Part shown: positions 39,486-44,338 of the stretch, in pieces
How the letters are laid out: every line of letters starts with the position of its first letter
Position numbering within the stretch: position 1 is the stretch's first letter
Notes under the pieces: generated by a model
What the model saw: only the letters and a program-made list of their open reading frames with translations
The model's database searches: none
What the model was told of the DNA's origin: nothing
Source of the DNA: Dehalococcoidia bacterium
GTDB lineage: Bacteria > Chloroflexota > Dehalococcoidia > GIF9 > AB-539-J10
Length of the DNA stretch: 44,338 nt
Assembly: GCA_030611085.1 (NCBI GenBank)
Contig: JAUWQI010000009.1
Coordinates: 1-44,338, forward strand
Direction of reading: 5' to 3'
Position numbers and translations under genes: made by a program

Positions 39486-40805
39486 ATGGATTGGCACGAA
39501 GAGTATAAGCGTAAATTTGTTTCTGCAGAGGAAGCGGTTAAGGTGATTAATTCTGGTGACCATGTTTCATTCGCCTATGGGAATGAGCCACTAGATTTAG
39601 CCATGGCATTAATAGGCAGGGCGCCGGAGCTGGAGAATATAAGACTCCTCGTTCCTGCCCCGGGGAGGGCTCTCCCTTGCTATGAGCCGGGCTGGGAAGA
39701 GATTTTTCAAGTGAGTGTAGGCTATATTCTGCCCAGGGTTAGAAACATGATAACGGAGCGGAGAGGTGATTACCTTGTTAGTGGACTTTTATGGGCAGAT
39801 GACCCCGCTATAAGAGAGCCAGTAGATGTTCTACTTATCGAGCTTTCATCCCCTGACGAACATGGTTACTGTGGATTTGGTGCCTCACTATGGGATAAAA
39901 AGAAGGCAGTAAGAGCTGCTAAAATCGTTATTGGTGAAATAAACGAGCGATTAATCAGAACCTATGGTGATAATTTTATCCACATCTCCGAAATAGATTA
40001 CTTTGTAAAGCATACTCCTACAGGAAGAGTGCCTGGAGCTACAGATATATTGGGAAGGAAAACAGTCGGGCCTGGGGAGGTGGAAAAGACTATTGCCCAA
40101 TATGTTGCAAGCCTAATTAAGGATGGTGATACCCTCGAAGTTGGTGTCGGAGGTACAGCAGAATGGGTTATCCTGTTGGAAGTATTAAACAAGAAGCATG
40201 ATCTAGGTTGGCATTCAGAGAATTTCCCCCGGGGAACTGCTACATTAATAAAAAATGGAGTGATTACAGGAAAGCGGAAAACTCTTCACCCTGGCAAAGC
40301 AGTGGGTACTGCCTGTGGAGGAGGAACCTCAGAAGAGATGGATTTTCTCGACATGAATCCCAATGTCGAATTGTATGCCTCGGAATATGTTCTTGACCCT
40401 AGAACCATTGCTGCACATGATAATATGGTAGCCATCAATAGTGCTATCATGGTGGACTTAACCGGTCAAATTGCTGCTGAATCCGTGGGGTCTATGATGA
40501 TAGGTGGAACGGGTGGGCAATTGGCTTTTGCCACCGGGTCTAATTTATCGAAGGGTGGGCGTAATATCATCGCTCTCCTTTCCACCGCAAGGGATGGTTC
40601 CATCTCTCGCATTGTGTCTCGGTTTGAAGTGGGCACAGTAGTTACTACACCTAGGACCCTCGCTGATATTATTGTTACCGAACACGGCATTGCTAAACTT
40701 AAAGGTAAGACCCAGCGCCAACGGGCAGAAGAACTCATTTCAATCGCCCACCCCGATTTCCGAGAGGAGCTTAGAAAAAAAGCGAGAAAGTCATTCTGGC
40801 CTTAG
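39486..40805 (+). CDS. Acetyl-CoA hydrolase/4-hydroxybutyrate CoA-transferase family
   Basis: A 439-residue family I-type CoA-transferase related to 4-hydroxybutyrate CoA-transferase. 'SSPDEHGYCGFGASLWDKKKA' and 'VGVGGTAEWV' are typical, and the glutamate that carries CoA should be Glu245 in 'GWHSENFPRG'. It would move CoA between acetyl-CoA or another donor and a carboxylate. ATG 39486 ('MDWHEEYKRKFVSAEEAV') is preferred to the upstream TTG 39447, because family members begin here and the extra residues are low in complexity. The substrate is not decided. Confidence 0.88.
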   Translation: MDWHEEYKRKFVSAEEAVKVINSGDHVSFAYGNEPLDLAMALIGRAPELENIRLLVPAPGRALPCYEPGWEEIFQVSVGYILPRVRNMITERRGDYLVSGLLWADDPAIREPVDVLLIELSSPDEHGYCGFGASLWDKKKAVRAAKIVIGEINERLIRTYGDNFIHISEIDYFVKHTPTGRVPGATDILGRKTVGPGEVEKTIAQYVASLIKDGDTLEVGVGGTAEWVILLEVLNKKHDLGWHSENFPRGTATLIKNGVITGKRKTLHPGKAVGTACGGGTSEEMDFLDMNPNVELYASEYVLDPRTIAAHDNMVAINSAIMVDLTGQIAAESVGSMMIGGTGGQLAFATGSNLSKGGRNIIALLSTARDGSISRIVSRFEVGTVVTTPRTLADIIVTEHGIAKLKGKTQRQRAEELISIAHPDFREELRKKARKSFWP

Positions 40806-40883
40806 TCTGGGACATTTTGCCATTTCGGGCGAAGCAGCGAATCTGCGCTATTGCTTAGAGCGGCACTGACTTGACATAACACC

Positions 40884-41828
40884 CTAACGGCTTGGCTCAG
40901 CCAGGGGATGATACCTATGATGAGTTTCTTCAGCATATTTGTCTGAAGCATGAACATAGCGGGTAGTGGTATCTAGGGATTCGTGACCCAAAAGAATTTG
41001 AAGTGCTACAGGATTAGCACCTCTTTCCGCTAAGTAAGTAGCAAAACCATGTCTTAAGGAGTGTGCTGAAGTGGGAACGTTAATCCTTAGTTTCTCTCGA
41101 TATCTTTTAATTCTCTCCTGGAGGTAATTGGTAGAAATCCTTCTCCTGGGTTTAGCTACATTTCTGCCAGCATAGGGGATAAATAAAGCAGGGCAGTTAT
41201 CCCGGCGAGTGCTTAAATATGCTTCTAGATATTGTTTAGCCCGTGGAGTCAGGTAAACAAAACGCTGTTTTCTGCCTTTGCCAGTGATAAAAATACGCCC
41301 AGTGTCATCAATTTGACTTCGATTCAGATTACATAGCTCGGAAATCCGCATGCCAGTGGCAAATAATACCTCCAGCATAACTCGGTTTCTTAGGGCTACC
41401 TTAGGATTTGACTCTAAAGAGCTTGGCGACTCGATTAATCTAACTAAATCACCTAGCTCGGCTACCTGGGGATGCTTTCGCCCTGCCTTGGTTAATTTGA
41501 CCACCTCGGGTGGAAGAGGACAAGGACGATCTACATCGATTAAATAACGCATGTAGCTGCGGAGAGCTGATAGCATACGGTTTATAGAACGAGAATCAAG
41601 CTGCTTGTTATCCTGTTCACGCAGGTTTGCTGTTTTGCGGTCATGAGAAACCAAATATGCCTTGTAGTAGGTAATAGTGCGTTTATCAATTTTTTCAAAC
41701 TCGATGCCGCTTTCGTCTAGGAAATTATTGAACACATTCAAATCACGCTCATAGTTATAAATTGTCTCGGGAGAGTAATTGTTAGCCTGCAAATTTAGCA
41801 GAAAATCATCACTGTACGGCAGCATCAA
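40884..41828 (-). CDS. XerC/XerD-type tyrosine recombinase
   Basis: A 314-residue tyrosine recombinase with an N-terminal SAM-like core-binding domain (5-105) and a complete catalytic set: Arg161 in 'ATGMRISELCNL', Lys184 in 'TGKGRKQR', His256 and Arg259 in 'HSLRHGFAT', His282 in 'LLGHES', and nucleophile Tyr291 in 'TTRYVH'. Length and sequence suit chromosome dimer resolution, though an integrase role is possible. No dif-like 28-bp site was recognised nearby. It is transcribed alone from a perfect consensus promoter. Confidence 0.9.
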   Translation of the reverse strand: MMLPYSDDFLLNLQANNYSPETIYNYERDLNVFNNFLDESGIEFEKIDKRTITYYKAYLVSHDRKTANLREQDNKQLDSRSINRMLSALRSYMRYLIDVDRPCPLPPEVVKLTKAGRKHPQVAELGDLVRLIESPSSLESNPKVALRNRVMLEVLFATGMRISELCNLNRSQIDDTGRIFITGKGRKQRFVYLTPRAKQYLEAYLSTRRDNCPALFIPYAGRNVAKPRRRISTNYLQERIKRYREKLRINVPTSAHSLRHGFATYLAERGANPVALQILLGHESLDTTTRYVHASDKYAEETHHRYHPLAEPSR

Positions 41829-41864
41829 AGTTGTCCCCCCTTGCTTTGACTGAGTGTAAGAGAT

Positions 41865-41893
41865 ATTATACTCAATTAAAACATATTTGTCAA
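41865..41893 (-). promoter_or_regulatory. Perfect consensus promoter of the xer gene
   Basis: On the reverse strand TTGACA (41893-41888), exactly 17 nt, and TATAAT (41870-41865) match the sigma-70 consensus at all twelve positions. It starts transcription about 30 nt before the ATG at 41828, and AAGGGGGG lies close before the start. The gap 41894-42108 holds no further recognised feature. Confidence 0.8.
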
Positions 41894-42108
41894 ACCAAAT
41901 ATCTCAGCACCTTTTTATCTATCAAGCTAGCACTGCCAGAGACTCTAGCGGCTTATATAGCCCAAGCTATACCCAGGGCTCAGGAGAAGTTTAAAGAGAA
42001 TGAGGGCCTATTTTGGTTATAGGCATAATATGACCTCAGTTGAAGGAATTTAAGATAATGCAGAGGATTTTCCTTATTCAGGAATCATGCATGGTATCCG
42101 CTTCCTTT

Positions 42109-43377
42109 TTAATCCCAGGTTCTTTCGTCTAACAGCGCCTTATGCTCTTTAGGAATCGTCCCGGGGGGAACAAAATCAATTTTATCCATCTTAAGCTTCA
42201 ATATATCCCTGATGGTATTCTGCACTGGCTCTAATAGCTTCTCTTTATCCACAGATGCTTCACCAAGTTCAAGTTTCAGTGCCATTTGATCTCTATTTGC
42301 TACTCTAGTCACAATCACCTGAAAGCTTGATATTTCTGGGAATCTGGAAACAACCTCTTCCATTTGTTTGGGGGTGATGAACATACCCCTCACCTTAATC
42401 GCATCTCCTATCCTTCCCGTTATCCTGGCTAGCCTGTTAGATGTTCTCCCGCAAGGACAGGGCTCATCAATGTAATAAGAAGCATCTCCCGTGCCGAAGC
42501 GGACCAAAGGATAAGCTTCGATAAGCGATGTTATTACCACTTCGCCTATTTCCCCTGGACCAAGCTGTTTCCCCGTCGCGGGGTCAACTATTTCTATTAT
42601 TACTTCCTCCGGTATATGCATACCGGCCTTTTCACTACATTCACCTCCCGGAATCCCGAATTCCGCGACTCCGTAACCATTGAAAACCTCAATACCATAA
42701 TCCTTTTCGAAAGTTTCCCTCAAAGAAAGGGGGAGCATCTCAGCAGAGAGCCAGGCACGATTGACCTTAAAGTCCCGACGAAAATCATAGCCCTGTGCCT
42801 CCGCCCTATCAATCAAGGTCTTGAGGAAACTGGGAGTGCCAATATATCCAGTGACTCCCAGGTCACGCATAATTTGAACCTGAAGCTCTGAATTTCCTGT
42901 GCCTCCAGGTATTACCGACACTCCAATCTCTTTTAATGCCACGTCAAGTAATACGCCAGCAGGGACAAGGTGATAAGAAAAAGTAATAATAGCTACGTCT
43001 CCTTTTCTAAATCCGGCGGCAAAAAAAGCCTTGCTAGCCATTCGAAAATGCTCAGGAGTGCCTAAGGCATCGTATATCGGCCCTGGTGAAATAAAAACTG
43101 CACTCAAAGCCCCCACAGGGACTGTGGCAAATCCGCCAAAAGGCGGATTTGCTCTCTGGAAATCAAAGAGTTCGCTCCTGCTTAAAACGGGAATCTTCTC
43201 TAGGTCCTTAACGCAATTAATCTGAGAAGGATTAACCCCAGCTTTGTCAAGCCACCCTTTTACCCCTGGGGCATTTTTATAAGCATAACCGACAATCCAC
43301 TTTGCCTTTTCATCAAAATACCTCTTTCTCCCCTCATGTGGCATTGCCTCTTTTTTGGGGTCAAAAAATTCCTTCAT
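42109..43377 (-). CDS. Phenylacetate-CoA ligase-like adenylate-forming enzyme
   Basis: A 422-residue member of the PaaK family, which activates aryl or other carboxylates to CoA thioesters through an acyl-AMP. It shows 'GYIGTPSFLKTLIDRAE', 'NGYGVAEFG', the hinge 'YPLVRFGTGDASYY', the cysteine pair 'CPCGRTSNRL', and the C-terminal 'ITGRIGDAIKVRGMFITPKQ'. The usual P-loop-like Ser/Thr/Gly stretch near residue 90 reads 'SAVFISPGPIYDALGTPEHF', a weak version. The substrate is unknown; it fits the acyl-CoA theme of the window. It has its own gap upstream (43378-43576) without a recognised gene. Confidence 0.87.
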   Translation of the reverse strand: MKEFFDPKKEAMPHEGRKRYFDEKAKWIVGYAYKNAPGVKGWLDKAGVNPSQINCVKDLEKIPVLSRSELFDFQRANPPFGGFATVPVGALSAVFISPGPIYDALGTPEHFRMASKAFFAAGFRKGDVAIITFSYHLVPAGVLLDVALKEIGVSVIPGGTGNSELQVQIMRDLGVTGYIGTPSFLKTLIDRAEAQGYDFRRDFKVNRAWLSAEMLPLSLRETFEKDYGIEVFNGYGVAEFGIPGGECSEKAGMHIPEEVIIEIVDPATGKQLGPGEIGEVVITSLIEAYPLVRFGTGDASYYIDEPCPCGRTSNRLARITGRIGDAIKVRGMFITPKQMEEVVSRFPEISSFQVIVTRVANRDQMALKLELGEASVDKEKLLEPVQNTIRDILKLKMDKIDFVPPGTIPKEHKALLDERTWD

Positions 43378-43576
43378 CTTTCACTCCTTTCTAAGTTATT
43401 TATGGCCTTGGTCACATACCCCTCGGGCTTTTTGCAGCGCAAGGGCATTGCCTCTACTTTTTCATGGCTGCTCTGTAACTTGGCAAACGACCTTTTTCGA
43501 GGTAGCATCTTTCAGAAAAGGACAAGCAAGAAACCACAGAAAGGTATTAACTAAAATTGCCTTCGGTAACACCGAT

Positions 43577-43804
43577 TTATAATATCTCTAATCTGACTCT
43601 AGTATCGTCTTTAGCTGCCTTGACTCGAAGTAAAGTGCGCATTGCCTCAGCTACTCGACCCTGCCTGCCAATGACTCTACCTTTGTCTTCGGGGGCAACA
43701 TCCAATTTGATTAGCAAGCCTGCATCGCTATTTTCCTCGGTGATGCTTACCTTGTCAGGTTCTGCTACAATGGATTTAACAATATATTCTAACAGTTCTC
43801 TCAT
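43577..43804 (-). CDS. khpA: KH-domain RNA-binding protein KhpA
   Basis: A 75-residue single KH domain with the GxxG loop in 'GRVIGRQGRVAEAMRTLL'. KhpA proteins bind RNA, often as a dimer with KhpB, and influence cell division and small-RNA stability. It lies 65 nt after rpsP, the usual partner in bacteria. GGAGG precedes the ATG. Confidence 0.93.
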   Translation of the reverse strand: MRELLEYIVKSIVAEPDKVSITEENSDAGLLIKLDVAPEDKGRVIGRQGRVAEAMRTLLRVKAAKDDTRVRLEIL

Positions 43805-43869
43805 TTTGCCTCCTTAATAGCCAATTTGTGGGCGGAAGCTCACAAGCTAAGGTGGAATTGCTTTATTCT

Positions 43870-44154
43870 CTAACTCCTTTTTGTAGCTTTGTTGTCAATC
43901 TGTTGCTCAAATTTATCCAAGATGCCTAACTTGTGGAGCAAACTGCGCACTGTGTCTGTAGGCTGAGCCCCACAATTAAGCCACTTTAAAGCCTTTTCCT
44001 CGTTAATGTCAATACTGGAGGGGGAGGTCAAAGGGTTATAATGCCCAATAGTCTCGATAAAAGCACCATCTCTAGCTGAGTGGCTGTCAGCTATTACCAC
44101 TCGATAGATTGGTCTATGTTTGGCACCTACTCTGCGCAATCTAATTTTAACCAT
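43870..44154 (-). CDS. rpsP: 30S ribosomal protein S16
   Basis: A 94-residue S16 protein: '[20 protein letters not shown]' and '[16 protein letters not shown]' are diagnostic, and '[18 protein letters not shown]' completes the fold. The C-terminal tail is short and charged. With khpA it forms the start of the rpsP-khpA-rimM-trmD type operon, but rimM and trmD do not follow here: the next reverse gene is the PaaK-type ligase. Confidence 0.97.
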   Translation of the reverse strand: MVKIRLRRVGAKHRPIYRVVIADSHSARDGAFIETIGHYNPLTSPSSIDINEEKALKWLNCGAQPTDTVRSLLHKLGILDKFEQQIDNKATKRS

Positions 44155-44212
44155 TCAATTTGCTATTATGGCTTAGGCAACCATTTTTGTCAATTGCCAG
44201 TCTCTTCCAATA

Positions 44213-44261
44213 CAAGATGAGCCTGAAGGGGGTATTGATTTCTAACGCAAGATGAGCCTGA
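44213..44261. repeat. Direct repeat CAAGATGAGCCTGA near the right edge
   Basis: CAAGATGAGCCTGA occurs twice about 36 nt apart in the region upstream of rpsP. The rest of 44155-44338 shows no gene with confidence; a frame opening at ATG 44293 runs off the window after 15 codons. Confidence 0.6.
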
Positions 44262-44338
44262 GAAGTTAGGGCAACTCGTTTATGATTGGGACATGCGACT
44301 GATTATGAACGATGGGAATGTACAAACAATCGAGCAAG

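Noticed and set aside
41831-42022. 63-residue forward ORF upstream of the recombinase
   Set aside because: It lies across the perfect promoter of the recombinase on the other strand and has no ribosome binding site.
44293-44338. Start of a forward ORF at the right edge
   Set aside because: Only 15 codons are visible, with no ribosome binding site or recognisable sequence.

Overview
The window looks like a piece of an uncultured anaerobic bacterial genome, most plausibly Chloroflexota of the class Dehalococcoidia. That placement is an inference from gene content: a corrinoid iron-sulfur protein large subunit (AcsC/CdhE) next to its RACo-type reductive activator (Wood-Ljungdahl pathway), an archaeal-type NrpR nitrogen repressor, DapL-type lysine synthesis, and many acyl-CoA enzymes, all at moderate GC. 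No rRNA or other taxonomic marker beyond rpsP is present.

Layout. 1-139 is the end of an IS3-family element that cuts a PLD/SNF2-type helicase gene (137-1348). A zinc-binding hypothetical gene and a vapBC pair with a clear promoter/operator follow (to 2840), then an old-yellow-enzyme-type flavin/Fe-S oxidoreductase (3102-5030), tRNA-Arg and two small zinc proteins. 6197-14424 is a forward housekeeping block: polyprenyl synthase, pgk, tpiA, miaA, dapF, dapL, hflX and an MBL-fold hydrolase. A YggS-type gene converges on it. 15281-22939 is a reverse-strand acyl-CoA cluster: SDR, two MaoC-type hot-dog proteins, and two tandem copies of a pair (SCP2-type thiolase plus HMG-CoA-synthase-like/DUF35 fusion). 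The spacer upstream of one pair and a decayed start of a third fusion gene recur at about 23087-23400. 23846-27249 holds nrpR, hisF, glutamate dehydrogenase and a small ORF.

27493-34859 is an accessory, defence-like region: a RecQ helicase fused to a ComF-like phosphoribosyltransferase and an HRDC-like domain, a DprA homologue, an RHH/PIN toxin-antitoxin pair, a small ORF coupled to an unknown protein, a truncated 2Fe-2S gene, two adjacent DUF488 proteins and a possible dual-OB protein. From 34856 on, core metabolism resumes: RACo, acsC, a crotonase, tRNA-Gly and tRNA-Met, a CoA-transferase, an orphan tyrosine recombinase, a PaaK-type ligase, khpA and rpsP.

Three themes deserve attention. 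First, both HMG-CoA-synthase-like proteins appear to have lost the catalytic Glu/Cys/His (Thr/Leu/Tyr by my alignment from memory) while their thiolase partners keep theirs, so the fusion may be a scaffold rather than an enzyme. Second, dispersed palindromic repeats have entered coding sequence several times: they supply the start codon of miaA, internal segments of dapF and RACo, the end of hflX and acsC, and the RACo ribosome binding site. Third, the RecQ-ComF fusion beside DprA joins competence-type and helicase functions in one two-gene unit. Small ORFs with ATGA coupling (17275-17373 and 31890-32030) and a probable AUA start for hflX are further local oddities.
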